This document shows positions 7,473 to 16,775 of a stretch of 64,000 nucleotides of DNA, in pieces. Positions within the stretch are counted from its first letter, which is position 1. Each line of letters begins with the position of its first letter. This stretch comes from SHZI01 sp040080965 (GTDB taxonomy: Bacteria > Pseudomonadota > Gammaproteobacteria > Steroidobacterales > GCA-2729495). The stretch spans positions 3,630 to 67,629 of the forward strand of contig JBEBHH010000013.1 of NCBI GenBank assembly GCA_040080965.1. Reading direction: 5' to 3'. The notes under the pieces are model-generated. The model was given only the letters and a program-made list of their open reading frames with translations, had not been told where the DNA came from and did not search any database. The position numbers and the translations under genes are program-made.

Positions 7473-10318
7473 TGAGCGGACCTGGGGGCGTCAGTATAGA
7501 ACACCGCCTGCCAGTGCCGGACCACCGCGGCCACGAGTGCCGCGGCCCCGGCCCGCGGCACCAGGCCCGGCGCACCGGCCAGGTTCAGGTGGTGCATGCG
7601 CTGCCGGTAGGTGCGGTAGGCGTCGGCCAGCTCTTCCGCCTCGGCGGGCGCCAGGATGCCATGGGCCGCGAGCGCCTCCAGCTGCCGGATGTTGTCCGAC
7701 CACCGGACCAGGTCCGGAAAGCGCCCGGCCTCCCGCAGCACGAGGTACTGCACGAGGAACTCGATGTCCGTGATGCCCCCCGGGTCCTGCTTCACGTCCA
7801 GCAGTTCCGGTGTGCCCTTCGACAGCTCGTCCCGCATCCGCTGGCGCATGTCCGCCACCTCCTGCGCCAGGTTCTCCCGGCGCACGTAGGTCGTGAGGGC
7901 CTTGATGCGGAGCTGCTCGAACGCGGCCTTCACGCCGCTGTCACCCGCCACCGCGCGGCTCCGCAGGAGAGCCTGGTGCTCCCAGGTCCAGGCGTCCTGG
8001 CGCTGGTAGAGGTCGAACGCCTTGAGGCTCGACACGAGCAGTCCCGACTGGCCGCTGGGGCGGAGGCGGATATCCACCTCGTAGAGCTTGCCGGAGGTGG
8101 TATGCATCGTGAGGATGCTGATGATCCGCCGTGTGAGCCGGGAAAAGAACACGGCGTTGTCCAGCGGCTGGGCGCCGTCGGTCTGCTGCTGCTCGCCGTC
8201 CGAGTCATTGAGGAAGACCAGGTCCAGGTCGGAGCCGTACCCCAGCTCGAGGCCGCCGAGCTTGCCGTAGGCGACGATGGCGAAGCGCGCTGGCCGGACG
8301 GCGCCGTCCGCCGTGCACCGCGGCTCGCCGTGCCGGGCGACGAGCTCCTGCCAGGCCAGGGCCAGCGCCGCTTCCAGCACGAGCTCGGCGACGTCGGTGA
8401 GGCGGTCGCTGACCTTCATCAGCGGCAGCACGCCGGTCAGGTCCACCACCGCGACGCGGAAGATGGCCGCCTGCTGGAAATTGCGGAGTGCATCGAGGCG
8501 GGCCTCGGCATCGTCGTCCGGCACACGGGACAGGCGCACCTCCAGGTCAGCCGCGAGCTCGCTCCGGGACGGCGCCTGCTCGAAGACCCGCGGGTCCAGG
8601 AGCTCGTCCAGCAGCAGCGGATGGGTCGCCACCAGCTGCGCCAGGAATTCGCTGGCGGCGCAGATGCCCACCAGGCGCTGGAGCGCCGGCGGGTTCTCGT
8701 TGAGCAGGGCGAAGTAGGCCGAGCGACGGCCGATGGACTCCAGCACGAGGACCATGCCGTCCAGGGCCCGGGCCGCCTCGGCCTGCCGGCTCGCGGCGCC
8801 GAGCACCGCAGGCACGAGCGCGTCGAGGCGCTGGCGGCCCGGCTGGTCGAGGCGCTGCGTGAGCCCGCCTTCGCGCAGGCGCCGCACTCTCTCCAGCACC
8901 TCCGCCGGCGCCGGGAAGCCCGCGGCGGCGAGACGGCGGAGCTGGATATCCGGTTCGGCGTCCTCGAGCCAGACGCGGGCAAGTTCCGCCCCGGGCGCCT
9001 GTGCATCGCGGCCGGCCGCACCCCTGTCGTCCTCGTCGCCGGCGCCGTTGCTGCCGCGGAAGACGATGTCGCGAAAGTGCCGGGCCACCGTGTCCCGCTC
9101 GACCTTCAGCGCCGCGAGGAACGCGGGCCAGCCGGCGTCACCGACCTGCGGCGCCATCGCGCGGGCCAGCCGCTCCTGGTCGGCCGGGTCGGCCGGCAGG
9201 TCGTGGGTCTGCCGGTCGTAGAGGGCCTGGATCCGGTTCTCCGCCAGCCGGAGGAAGCGGTAAGCGGTGGTGAGCTCGGCCGCGTCCTGCGGCGGAAGGC
9301 ACGCCGCCTGAACCAGCGCCGGCAGCGCCTTCAGGATCTCCCGCTGGCGCAGCGGCGCCACGGTCCCGCCCCGGACGAGCTGCAGGGCCTGGACGATGAA
9401 CTCGATCTCGCGGATGCCGCCGGGGCCCAGCTTCAGGTTGCCGCCGAATTCCTTGCGGGCCACCTCCGCCTCGATCAGCGCCTTCATCTCCCGGAGCGAG
9501 CTGAACACGCCGTAGTCCAGGTAGCGGCGGTAGACGAAGGGACGGAGCACGTCCTGGTAGAGGTAGCCGGCGTCGGCCCACTCGTTGACCACCCGCGCCT
9601 TGATCCAGGCGTAGCGCTCCCAGTCCCGGCCGTTCTGCTGCAGGTAGTTCTCCAGGGCGGCCACGCTGACAGCGAGCGGACCCGCGCTGCCGAAGGGCCG
9701 CAGGCGAACGTCCACCCGGTAGACGAAGCCGTCCGCCGTGTTCCGGCTCAGGAGATCGATGACCCGCTGGGCCAGCAGGCGGAAGTACTCCTCATTGCTG
9801 ATCGAACGCGCGCCGTCGGTCTCGCCCGGGCCGGAGAAGACGAACACGAGATCCACGTCCGACGAGAAGTTCAGCTCGTGGCCACCGAGCTTGCCCATGG
9901 CGATGACGCCCGGGCCGCAGGGACTGCCGTCCTCGGCGCGGGGCGTGCCGTGGCGGGCCTGCAGCAGGCCGTCGGCGTAGCCCAGCGCGGCGTTGATGGC
10001 CGCGTCGGCAAGGTCCGACAGGTCGCGGAGCGATTCGGTGACGTCCACGCCTTCGTTCAGGTCGCGCCAGACGATACGAACCAGCTCCCGGTGGCGGAAG
10101 AGCCGCAGGCGCTGCAGGAATGCGTCGTCGGCGGACACCCCGTGGAGCGCGTCGTCCAGCCGTTTGCGGAGCTCGCCCCGGGCGCAGGTTTGCGCCAGGC
10201 GGCCGCCCGCCGCGAGCGCATCGAGCAATGCCGGGTAACGGGTGGCCACGTCGGCGGCATACGGACTCAGCGCCCGCAGGCGCTGGAGCCCGGGCTCGCG
10301 GTCCGGGAATGAATTCAT
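7469..10318 (-). CDS. glnE: Bifunctional glutamine synthetase adenylyltransferase/adenylyl-removing enzyme
   Basis: A 949-residue protein of normal family length that controls glutamine synthetase by adding and removing AMP on a Tyr in response to PII. Two nucleotidyltransferase halves are visible. The N-terminal (deadenylylating) half has GKLGGHELNFSSDVDL near 142-157 with the metal-binding Asp pair, and the C-terminal (adenylylating) half has YGKLGGLELGYGSDLDL. ERYAWIKAR in the first half and WTWEHQALLRSR in the second are family blocks. It heads a leftward operon with an envelope-sugar cluster. Regulation of that cluster by nitrogen would be a guess. Confidence 0.97.
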   Translation of the reverse strand: MNSFPDREPGLQRLRALSPYAADVATRYPALLDALAAGGRLAQTCARGELRKRLDDALHGVSADDAFLQRLRLFRHRELVRIVWRDLNEGVDVTESLRDLSDLADAAINAALGYADGLLQARHGTPRAEDGSPCGPGVIAMGKLGGHELNFSSDVDLVFVFSGPGETDGARSISNEEYFRLLAQRVIDLLSRNTADGFVYRVDVRLRPFGSAGPLAVSVAALENYLQQNGRDWERYAWIKARVVNEWADAGYLYQDVLRPFVYRRYLDYGVFSSLREMKALIEAEVARKEFGGNLKLGPGGIREIEFIVQALQLVRGGTVAPLRQREILKALPALVQAACLPPQDAAELTTAYRFLRLAENRIQALYDRQTHDLPADPADQERLARAMAPQVGDAGWPAFLAALKVERDTVARHFRDIVFRGSNGAGDEDDRGAAGRDAQAPGAELARVWLEDAEPDIQLRRLAAAGFPAPAEVLERVRRLREGGLTQRLDQPGRQRLDALVPAVLGAASRQAEAARALDGMVLVLESIGRRSAYFALLNENPPALQRLVGICAASEFLAQLVATHPLLLDELLDPRVFEQAPSRSELAADLEVRLSRVPDDDAEARLDALRNFQQAAIFRVAVVDLTGVLPLMKVSDRLTDVAELVLEAALALAWQELVARHGEPRCTADGAVRPARFAIVAYGKLGGLELGYGSDLDLVFLNDSDGEQQQTDGAQPLDNAVFFSRLTRRIISILTMHTTSGKLYEVDIRLRPSGQSGLLVSSLKAFDLYQRQDAWTWEHQALLRSRAVAGDSGVKAAFEQLRIKALTTYVRRENLAQEVADMRQRMRDELSKGTPELLDVKQDPGGITDIEFLVQYLVLREAGRFPDLVRWSDNIRQLEALAAHGILAPAEAEELADAYRTYRQRMHHLNLAGAPGLVPRAGAAALVAAVVRHWQAVFYTDAPRSAQ

Positions 10319-10356
10319 GCCCGCGATCTTAAGGGACGCGGCGGCTGGCTGCCGCC

Positions 10357-12357
10357 TCAGTGGTACCGGTTTTCCCGGTAGGCCTGGATCGGCACCTGGG
10401 ACTGGGCGAGCGCGTCGCGGGCGAACTCGGGATCGGTCGGCACCGGCAGCAGCTCGGTGCCGGCAATCCGGAACTGGCGGACCGGCTGGTGAGGAATGAG
10501 GACGTTCAAGCGGTCCCCGACGCGGTATGCCGCGTTCTCGTTGAACTGCATCACCGCGTGGCCGGGGCCCCGGAGGTCGCTGCGGCTCTGGTCGATGCCG
10601 GTGGCCGGCAGGGTCACGGTGAGGCCCATCAGCGACAGCGTGGTCGGCAGCAGGTCGATCTGACTCGCCAGCCGCGTCACGATCCGGGGCTCGACGGGTC
10701 CTCCCGCGATGAAGGCGGGAATGTGAAAGCTGAAGATCGGCACGAGCTGGGTCCCGATCGACTTGCTCTCGTGGTCAGCCACGACGGTGAACAGGGTACT
10801 GGCCCAGTAGGGCGACGCGGCGGCCCTGTCCAGGTAGCTGCCAACGGCATGATCCGCGTAGCGCGCGGCGTTCCGGTGGGTCAGCTTTGGCTGCTCGAAC
10901 AGCTGGATCCGGCCCTCCGGGAAATCGTAGGGCGGGTGGTTGGAGGTGCTGAAGACCAGGGTGAAGAACGGCTGGCCATCCCGGTAGTGGCTACCAACCT
11001 CCTCGTGCACGCGGGCGTAGAGGTCCTCGTCGGAGACGCCCCAGGTCGTGGTGAAGCCCGCGGTGGGCTGCAGGTCGGCCTGGTCGATGACCCGGTCGAA
11101 GCCGTTATTGAGGAAGAAGCGCCGCATGTTGTCGAAGCTGGCGTCGCCCCCGTAGATGAACTCCGTGCGGTAGCCCTGCTCCTTCAGCGCGCGGGCCAGG
11201 GTGAAGAAGTTCTGCTGGGCGCCCTCCAGCTTGATGACGCTGCTCGTGCGGGTTGGCTGGAAACCGGTGACGACCGCCTCGATGCCGCGAGCCGAGCGGG
11301 TGCCGCTGGCGTAGAGATGGTCGAACCAGAAACTCCGGTCCCGCCACTTCTCCAGCTCCTGCGCCACCGGCGCCCCTCCCAGGCTCGCAAAGTACTGGGC
11401 GCCCAGGCTCTCCTGCAGGAGGATCACCAGGTTGGGCTTGCGGGCGGTGCGAGCCGTGGGCACGAGCACATGACTGGTCGAGCTGCCGGGCGCCGTGAAG
11501 TCACTCTCAGGCAGTTGCATGGCCGCGCGCACCCGTGCGAGAGCCTCGACCTCGGACAGGTGGCCGTAGCCACGCAGGCCGTCCTGCTCGTGCCACATCT
11601 GCCGGATGGCGTAGACCACCGAGTAGGTGGAGTTCAGCGCTAGATCGTTGACCGTGGCATCCGCCGTCACGGCGGCGTTGCTGGCACTGAGCGGGCGGTG
11701 GCCCAGGCTGCCGCGGGCCCCATAGCCCAGCCCTACGAGCAGTGGCAGCAGGACCAGCGCCCGCAGCCAGGGCGTGGGGGATTCCTGGCCGGTACCGGCG
11801 GGCCGGAGGACGCGCCGGGCGAAGTAGCCGGCCAGGGCCGCCAGGCCGATGCCGGTGAGCAGGCTCGCGCGGTTGGCCGTCCAGATGGTGTTGAACACCA
11901 CACCGGGCGTGCCGAGGTACTCCACGTACTGGCGATTGGGACGGACGCCGAACTCCGCCATGAAGGCCGGCGTGGCCGCCTCGTTGAACGTCATGGCGAG
12001 GATCCAGCCGCTGAGCCAGGCCGTCTGCACCCGTTCCCAGACGGAACTCCGCAGGACACGCCCGGGCGCCAGGATCTGCGCCAGCAGCGGGAGGAAGGAC
12101 AGTGCCGCCACCACGACGATGTCGAAGCGCAGGCCGAGCAGCAGCAGCCGGGACAGCGCGCCGTCGCCCGGTACCCGCGCACGGTACGCGCCAAGGAGGC
12201 CCAGCCGGCTCAAGGTCAGGATGACCAGCGCCAGTCCGGCGAAGATGACGAGGGGCTGGATGGCGCTGCGCAGTCCCGCGAGACGGGGCCATGCGGCGTC
12301 GGCGATACCGGGAGTCGCCGCGGCCGCGGCGTGGGAGGAGACATCCAAGGGCGACAA
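10357..12357 (-). CDS. LTA-synthase-like sulfatase-fold membrane enzyme
   Basis: A 666-residue protein with several N-terminal membrane segments (about residues 30-215) and a periplasmic alkaline phosphatase/sulfatase-fold domain from about 310. That domain includes NLVILLQESLGAQYFASLGG (metal site), YASGTRSARGIEAV (expected Thr/Ser nucleophile region), FSTSNHPPYDFP and VADHESKS (metal ligands). The family transfers phosphoglycerol or phosphoethanolamine head groups to envelope glycans or lipids; in a Gram-negative an OpgB-like role is plausible. The start is a TTG with no clear ribosome-binding site, so the exact N-terminus is uncertain. Confidence 0.85.
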   Translation of the reverse strand: MSPLDVSSHAAAAATPGIADAAWPRLAGLRSAIQPLVIFAGLALVILTLSRLGLLGAYRARVPGDGALSRLLLLGLRFDIVVVAALSFLPLLAQILAPGRVLRSSVWERVQTAWLSGWILAMTFNEAATPAFMAEFGVRPNRQYVEYLGTPGVVFNTIWTANRASLLTGIGLAALAGYFARRVLRPAGTGQESPTPWLRALVLLPLLVGLGYGARGSLGHRPLSASNAAVTADATVNDLALNSTYSVVYAIRQMWHEQDGLRGYGHLSEVEALARVRAAMQLPESDFTAPGSSTSHVLVPTARTARKPNLVILLQESLGAQYFASLGGAPVAQELEKWRDRSFWFDHLYASGTRSARGIEAVVTGFQPTRTSSVIKLEGAQQNFFTLARALKEQGYRTEFIYGGDASFDNMRRFFLNNGFDRVIDQADLQPTAGFTTTWGVSDEDLYARVHEEVGSHYRDGQPFFTLVFSTSNHPPYDFPEGRIQLFEQPKLTHRNAARYADHAVGSYLDRAAASPYWASTLFTVVADHESKSIGTQLVPIFSFHIPAFIAGGPVEPRIVTRLASQIDLLPTTLSLMGLTVTLPATGIDQSRSDLRGPGHAVMQFNENAAYRVGDRLNVLIPHQPVRQFRIAGTELLPVPTDPEFARDALAQSQVPIQAYRENRYH

Positions 12358-12427
12358 CCCGCGGGGCAGCCAGAATGCTGGCCCCGGTCAGACGTCAGCC
12401 GCCGGCAAAATCAATCGCCGCCGGGCG

Positions 12428-13036
12428 TTACGCCTTCAGTCCCTCCGCCGCCCGCGCCGCCTGAACGGCAGGCCGCTGCTGGATCCGCTCCCGGTAGGCG
12501 GCCAGCACCGGCCAGGCGGACAGGTCGATGCCTGCAACCCGGCTCCAGGTCAGGACGGTGTAGAGGTAGGCGTCGGCCACGGTGAAGTGGTCACCCACCA
12601 GGTACTGGCGGCTGGCCAGGTGCTGGGCCACGAAGCCGAGCCGGAGGCCCAGCTTGTCCCGCGTCGCGGTCTTCGCGTCTTCGGAGCCACCCGGCCGCAG
12701 CAGCGGGCCGAAGCCCTTGTGCAGCTCCGAGGAAATGAAGCTGAGCCACTCCAGCAGCCGGTAGCGGGGCATCGTGGCAGGGGGCGGCGCAAGCTGCGCG
12801 CCGGGCTTCTGGTCGGCGATGTACTGCAGGATCGCCTGGCCTTCGTTCAGGATCTCGCCGTTGTCGAGCTCCAGCGAGGGCACGTAGCCGTTGGGATTGA
12901 CCGTCCTGAAGTCCCGTCCGTCGCTGGTCTGGCGGGTGCGCATGTCCACCTTGTCGGCCGTGAAGGGCAGCTCCGCCTCGAGCAGGGCGATGTGGGAGGC
13001 GAGCGAGCAGGCGCCCGGACTGAAATACAGCTTCAT
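12428..13036 (-). CDS. gstA: Glutathione S-transferase, beta-class GstA-like
   Basis: A 202-residue GST. The thioredoxin-like N-terminal domain opens with MKLYFSPGACSLASHIALLE, whose Cys10 corresponds to the active-site Cys of bacterial beta-class GSTs. It continues with NPNGYVPSLELDNGEILNEGQAI, holding the cis-Pro and glutathione gamma-glutamyl site (E-x-Q-A). The helical C-terminal domain includes VADAYLYTVL. It should conjugate or bind glutathione in the cytoplasm. It is divergent from the alpha/beta hydrolase with 72 bp between starts. Confidence 0.92.
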   Translation of the reverse strand: MKLYFSPGACSLASHIALLEAELPFTADKVDMRTRQTSDGRDFRTVNPNGYVPSLELDNGEILNEGQAILQYIADQKPGAQLAPPPATMPRYRLLEWLSFISSELHKGFGPLLRPGGSEDAKTATRDKLGLRLGFVAQHLASRQYLVGDHFTVADAYLYTVLTWSRVAGIDLSAWPVLAAYRERIQQRPAVQAARAAEGLKA

Positions 13037-13108
13037 GGATTTGCGCTCCGGCGATGAATGCCGGGAGAATCGCAGCTTTCCGGTCCGGGCTCAAACGCAG
13101 CACTACGT

Positions 13109-13825
13109 ATGGCGACCTTCGTTCTGGTGCACGGCGCGTGGCACGGGGCCTGGTGCTGGCGACACGTCGCCACCCTGCTCCGCGCCCGCGGTCACGCCGT
13201 CGTGGCGCCCGACCTGCCCGGACACGGCGACGATCCCGGGGCCCCCGCGGTGCAGACGCTCGAGGGGTACGCGAAGCGCGTCGAGACCGCCGTTCTGGAG
13301 TGCGGCGGGGATGTGGTCCTGGTGGGACACAGCCTCGGGGGCCTGGTGATCAGCGCGGTCGCCGAGGCCCTGCCAGAGCGCGTGCGACGGCTCGTCTTCG
13401 TCACGGCGTTCCTGCCCCGGGACGGCGACTCCCTGGTGCGGATCTGCAGCACGGACCCGGGTAACCCGCTCAATGCGGCATCCCTCCGGACGCCGGACGG
13501 GAAATGCGTCACCGTGGATCCTCAGCGCCTGCGGGAACTGTTCTACTCAGACTGCCCCGACGGGGATTTTGCCGTCGCCAGCGCGCGCGTCGGGCCGGAG
13601 CCCATCGCCGTCATGTTCCAGACCGTGCAAGTCACGCCGGAGCGCTTCGGTCGCCTGCCCCGCGCCTACATCCACTGCTCAGGGGACGCAGCGCTACCGC
13701 TGTTCGTGCAGGAGCAGATGGTGGCGGCCTCACCCTGCGAAACCGTGCTGACGCTGCCGACGGGCCACTCGCCGTTCTTCGCGGCGCCGGAGCAGCTGGC
13801 AGCAATGCTCGACTCGCTGGCGTAG
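13109..13825 (+). CDS. Alpha/beta hydrolase (SABP2/EstC-like esterase)
   Basis: A 238-residue hydrolase; the ATG at 13109 is chosen because MATFVLVHGAWHGAWCW is the canonical start of this group. The oxyanion motif HGAWHG is at 8-13, nucleophile Ser75 in GHSLGG, and the His in TGHSPFF near the C-terminus. It resembles the plant-type methyl-ester/hydroxynitrile lyase-like esterases found in bacteria; the substrate is unknown. No signal peptide, so cytoplasmic. Its TAG stop is the TAG inside the REP unit at 13822-13843. Confidence 0.88.
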   Translation: MATFVLVHGAWHGAWCWRHVATLLRARGHAVVAPDLPGHGDDPGAPAVQTLEGYAKRVETAVLECGGDVVLVGHSLGGLVISAVAEALPERVRRLVFVTAFLPRDGDSLVRICSTDPGNPLNAASLRTPDGKCVTVDPQRLRELFYSDCPDGDFAVASARVGPEPIAVMFQTVQVTPERFGRLPRAYIHCSGDAALPLFVQEQMVAASPCETVLTLPTGHSPFFAAPEQLAAMLDSLA

Positions 13826-13843
13826 GAGCGGCTTCAGCCGCGA
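13822..13843 (+). repeat. REP unit, GGC/GCC subfamily, at a stop codon
   Basis: The unit begins GTAGGAGCGGCTTCAGCC and can fold as a CGGC-TTCA-GCCG hairpin. Its first TAG (13823-13825) is the stop codon of the upstream hydrolase. Confidence 0.9.
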
Positions 13844-13895
13844 CGAGAATCCCCGGCAGGAGCGTCCAGGCAACCGAGGGGGGAAACCCGGCCGC

Positions 13896-13913
13896 CACTG
13901 AAGGCGCTCCTAC
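13896..13913 (-). repeat. Partial REP unit, GCC/GGC subfamily, at a stop codon
   Basis: On the minus strand this reads GTAGGAGCGCCTTCAGTG. Its TAG (13912-13910) is the stop of the leftward PEP-CTERM gene. It faces the unit at 13822-13843 across about 50 bp, like a degraded REP pair. Confidence 0.8.
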
Positions 13914-14695
13914 CGGTTGCGGCGCCTGTGCCGCCCAACCATCAGGCGTCCGTGCCGTCCAACCAGGAACCCGACGCCCGTAAGCAGCAGCCAGGCCGCC
14001 GGGGGCGCCGGGACAACGGTGGTCGAAATCGCACCGATCGCGTCGATGTCGGCGCCGACCGTGCCGCCGTCGGTTTCACCCTCGGCCACGTCGTCGGTCA
14101 GGCGGACGTGACTGAGCAGCGACGTCGAGTTGAAGCCGAAGGCGTCGATGTCCACGCCGAAGGTACTGCCGAAGACCTTGCCGACACCGGTCCAGTTAAC
14201 GCCGTCGGTGCTCACCTCGACGAAGGTGTCCTCGATGTCGGGACCGACCTCGAAGATCCACAGGTCGTCAGCCGTGCTGTCGCTGCCGGTGAGGTAGTTG
14301 TCGACGAACTGCACGGTGAGCGCACCGCCCACGCCCAGCGACACGAAGTTGCAGTCGGCCGGAGTTGCGAGTGGATTGCCCAGCAGCGGCGTGCCGCAGG
14401 CAAGCGTCGTGGTATTCGTGGTGTCCGGCACGCCGATGGCCTCGTTGCCGTTGCGGAAGGCAGGCAACGGCACAATGGTGCCGGGCGGGAAGAACACGGG
14501 GCCGGCGCCGCCGTCGGCATCGGGCACCAGCCCGATGTTGGCGCTCACCAGGGCGTCGGCAAAAGACGCGGCGCCGCCGGGAAACTCGACGACCACGCCA
14601 GAGATGTTGGTGAAGCTCGCGGCCTGCACCGGCAGTGCGATTGCGGCGCCGGTGAACGCTGACAGGACGCTGGCAGCGATGCGGAAGGTGCCCAT
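13910..14695 (-). CDS. PEP-CTERM sorting-domain protein
   Basis: A 261-residue exported protein. The ATG at 14695 is supported by AAGGAG 8 nt upstream. The signal peptide is MGTFRIAASVLSAFTGAAIA...PVQA; the C-terminus carries the exosortase sorting signal VPAPPAAWLLLTGVGF followed by an Arg/His-rich tail. The mature part is acidic with blocks such as DSTADDLWIFEVGPDIED and FVEVSTDGVNWTGVG, resembling adhesin-like surface proteins that contain a DUF of unknown function. Known of the family: exosortase removes the tail during export to the surface or matrix. No exosortase gene lies in this window. The TAG stop comes from a REP unit. Confidence 0.87.
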   Translation of the reverse strand: MGTFRIAASVLSAFTGAAIALPVQAASFTNISGVVVEFPGGAASFADALVSANIGLVPDADGGAGPVFFPPGTIVPLPAFRNGNEAIGVPDTTNTTTLACGTPLLGNPLATPADCNFVSLGVGGALTVQFVDNYLTGSDSTADDLWIFEVGPDIEDTFVEVSTDGVNWTGVGKVFGSTFGVDIDAFGFNSTSLLSHVRLTDDVAEGETDGGTVGADIDAIGAISTTVVPAPPAAWLLLTGVGFLVGRHGRLMVGRHRRRNR

Positions 14696-14862
14696 GGGGA
14701 ACGCTCCTTGAGTCTCTATGTTGTTGTTTGAATAGCGAGACCTGGGAAAACCATACGCCCGGCAATCCCGGCTTTCAACCACTGGAACGTGGCGTTTTCG
14801 ACACACAGCGGGGGCCAGCAGGGCCAAGGCATACTCCCCGCCTTTACCACGGGAGTGTCGGC

Positions 14863-15651
14863 ATGCAGCCACACCTGAGGGCCATCCTCGCGATCCTGGT
14901 CCTGGTCTTGCCCGGCGCCAGCGCCGCTGGCGAACCCGCCCAGCCCACGGTCCTCATCACCGGCGCCAGCCGGGGCATAGGCCTGGAATTCGCCCGCCAG
15001 TACGCCGCGCGGGACTGGCGGGTGATCGCCACGGCGCGGAATCCGGCTGGCGCCGCCGACCTGCAGACGCTGGCGGCGGCGGACCCGGATGTCCGCATCG
15101 AGGCCCTGGACGTCACCGACCACGCCGGGGTCGAGGCCCTCGCGGCGAAGCTGCGGGGGCAGCCGGTGGACCTGCTGCTGCTGAACGCGGCCCAGGGCCC
15201 CACGCCCCAGACCGCCGTGCGCAGCCTGGCGAAGCTCGACTTCACGGAAGCGCGCCAGAGCTTCGAGGTGAACGCCATCGGGCCGATGAAGGTGGCCCAG
15301 GCATTCCTCGACGCGGTGGCGGCGTCCGGCCGCAGGCAGATCATCGCGATCTCCAGCGACTCCGGCTCACTGGAGGCCAGCGCCCGGTTGCCCCTGCTCT
15401 ACCACTACCGCGCCAGCAAGGCCGCGCTCAACATGTACATGCACACGCTATCCTTCGAGACGCCGCGCAAGGGCATCACGCTGGTCATGCTCCACCCCGG
15501 AACGGTGAAGACCAATCCGGGACTGATGCGCATACCGGGCGCCATGGAGACGCCGGACTCGGTGAGCCGGCTGATTGCGGTAATCGACAGGCTGACGCCG
15601 GCCGACAACGGCCGCTTCATGGACTACCACGGCGAGACGATGCCCTGGTGA
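14863..15651 (+). CDS. SDR-family oxidoreductase with N-terminal signal peptide
   Basis: A 262-residue classical short-chain dehydrogenase. The nucleotide motif TGASRGIG and the dinucleotide-discriminating ATARNP region follow directly after a Sec-like signal (MQPHLRAILAILVLVLPGASA). The catalytic Ser is in IAISSDSGS and the Tyr-x3-Lys is in YRASKAAL. No start codon lies between the signal and the TGAS motif, so the signal appears intrinsic. A soluble NAD(P) enzyme in the periplasm is unusual; it may instead stay membrane-anchored or use tightly bound cofactor. It is divergent from the PEP-CTERM gene. Confidence 0.85.
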   Translation: MQPHLRAILAILVLVLPGASAAGEPAQPTVLITGASRGIGLEFARQYAARDWRVIATARNPAGAADLQTLAAADPDVRIEALDVTDHAGVEALAAKLRGQPVDLLLLNAAQGPTPQTAVRSLAKLDFTEARQSFEVNAIGPMKVAQAFLDAVAASGRRQIIAISSDSGSLEASARLPLLYHYRASKAALNMYMHTLSFETPRKGITLVMLHPGTVKTNPGLMRIPGAMETPDSVSRLIAVIDRLTPADNGRFMDYHGETMPW

Positions 15652-15661
15652 CGATGCGCCT

Positions 15662-15683
15662 GTAGGAGCGGCTTCAGCCGCGA
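15662..15683 (+). repeat. REP unit, GGC/GCC subfamily, intergenic
   Basis: Begins GTAGGAGCGGCTTCAGCC and lies in the 63-bp gap between the convergent SDR and peptide deformylase genes. This is the one full copy in the window that neither supplies a stop codon nor lies inside a gene. Confidence 0.9.
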
Positions 15684-15714
15684 CATCGATGCACTAGTCG
15701 TGCGCGACCGGCGG

Positions 15715-16251
15715 CTAGTCATCCCCGGCATCATCAAGATCAGGGAACAGCACCGACGTGTAGCCGAAGCGCGTGAAGTCCCGGATGCGCATCGGGTAGA
15801 GCATGCCGATGAGGTGATCGCACTCGTGCTGGACGACGCGGGCGTGAAAGCCGCTCGCCTCCCGGTCGATGGGCGCGCCGAACGGGTCGAAGCCCCGGTA
15901 GCGGATGCGCGCCCAGCGGGGCACGACGCCGCGCATGCCGGGTACCGAGAGGCAGCCCTCCCAGTCCTCTTCTTCGTACGGCGCGAGGACTTCGATCTGC
16001 GGATTGACGAGCACGGTGCGCGGCACCGCGGGCGCGTCGGGATAGCGCTCGTTCTGGTCGAAGCCGAAGATGACCAGGGCCAGGTCCACGCCGATCTGGG
16101 GCGCGGCGAGACCCGCGCCGTTGGCAGCGGCCATGGTGTCGAAGAGGTCCGCCACCAGGGCGTGCAGTTCGGGCGTGTCGAAGGCGTCGACCGGCCGCGC
16201 CACGGTGAGCAGGCGGGGGTCGCCCATCTTCAGGATCTCGCGAATGGCCAT
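15715..16251 (-). CDS. def: Peptide deformylase
   Basis: A 178-residue metalloenzyme that removes the N-formyl group from nascent proteins at the ribosome. All three motifs are intact: GAGLAAPQIG (45-54), EGCLSVPG with metal ligand Cys100, and HECDH with His142, Glu143 and His146. The ATG at 16251 gives the standard start MAIREILKMGDPRL. It is not next to fmt, the usual partner, but follows a DUF2141 gene by 20 bp, so it may be a second or relocated deformylase. Confidence 0.94.
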   Translation of the reverse strand: MAIREILKMGDPRLLTVARPVDAFDTPELHALVADLFDTMAAANGAGLAAPQIGVDLALVIFGFDQNERYPDAPAVPRTVLVNPQIEVLAPYEEEDWEGCLSVPGMRGVVPRWARIRYRGFDPFGAPIDREASGFHARVVQHECDHLIGMLYPMRIRDFTRFGYTSVLFPDLDDAGDD

Positions 16252-16271
16252 GGCGCCGGTGCTGCCCGGGG

Positions 16272-16715
16272 TCAGTTGAGCTTGATCGTCAGCTCGATGG
16301 GCTGGTCGCCAACGGTGAAGACGGCATCCTGGAACTTCGGCGCGCTCCACCTGGCCGGCGCATCATTGGAGGAACCGGAAGCCTCCGTCGGGATGCCGAT
16401 TAAATTGGTGTCCAGCTTCCGGTTGCCGTTCATGTCCTGGAACACCGACAGCGCGTAGGTCCCGGGCGGCAGGGGCATGTCGAAGGCCACCGTGCCCTGG
16501 CGGACGTTGCCGGCCACGGACACTTCCCGGGTGGCGACGGTGGTGGCCCCAAGCCAGGTCTCCGGACTGACGTAGGCGCCCGCGAGGAGCATGCCTGCCG
16601 TCTTCTTCACGTTGGTGACGACGACACGCACGACCGTGTCGGCCGCGGCGGCGCCAACGGGGAAGGTGCCCGCGAGGACGGCGGCCGTCAGGATCGAAAG
16701 CGGGAAGTGGCGCAT
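16272..16715 (-). CDS. DUF2141 family exported protein
   Basis: A 147-residue protein with a signal peptide (MRHFPLSILTAAVLAGTFPVGAAAA cleaved after AAAA) and a beta-rich DUF2141 domain. Visible family features are the FDMPLPPGTYALSVFQDMNGN block and LDTNLIGIPTE, which includes the D-x-N-x-N-like loop of the family. The function is unknown; the protein should be periplasmic. It precedes def by 20 bp and is divergent from the DUF1579-like gene with 60 bp between starts. Confidence 0.86.
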   Translation of the reverse strand: MRHFPLSILTAAVLAGTFPVGAAAADTVVRVVVTNVKKTAGMLLAGAYVSPETWLGATTVATREVSVAGNVRQGTVAFDMPLPPGTYALSVFQDMNGNRKLDTNLIGIPTEASGSSNDAPARWSAPKFQDAVFTVGDQPIELTIKLN

Positions 16716-16775
16716 GGGGCTGCCCTCCGGTGTCTGGTTATAGTACAGGCGCACACCACCCCGGGAGTACGCCGA

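Noticed and set aside
7472..10312. A 946-codon open frame on the + strand
   Set aside because: It lies wholly antisense to glnE, has no family motif and reflects high-GC codon use on the other strand.
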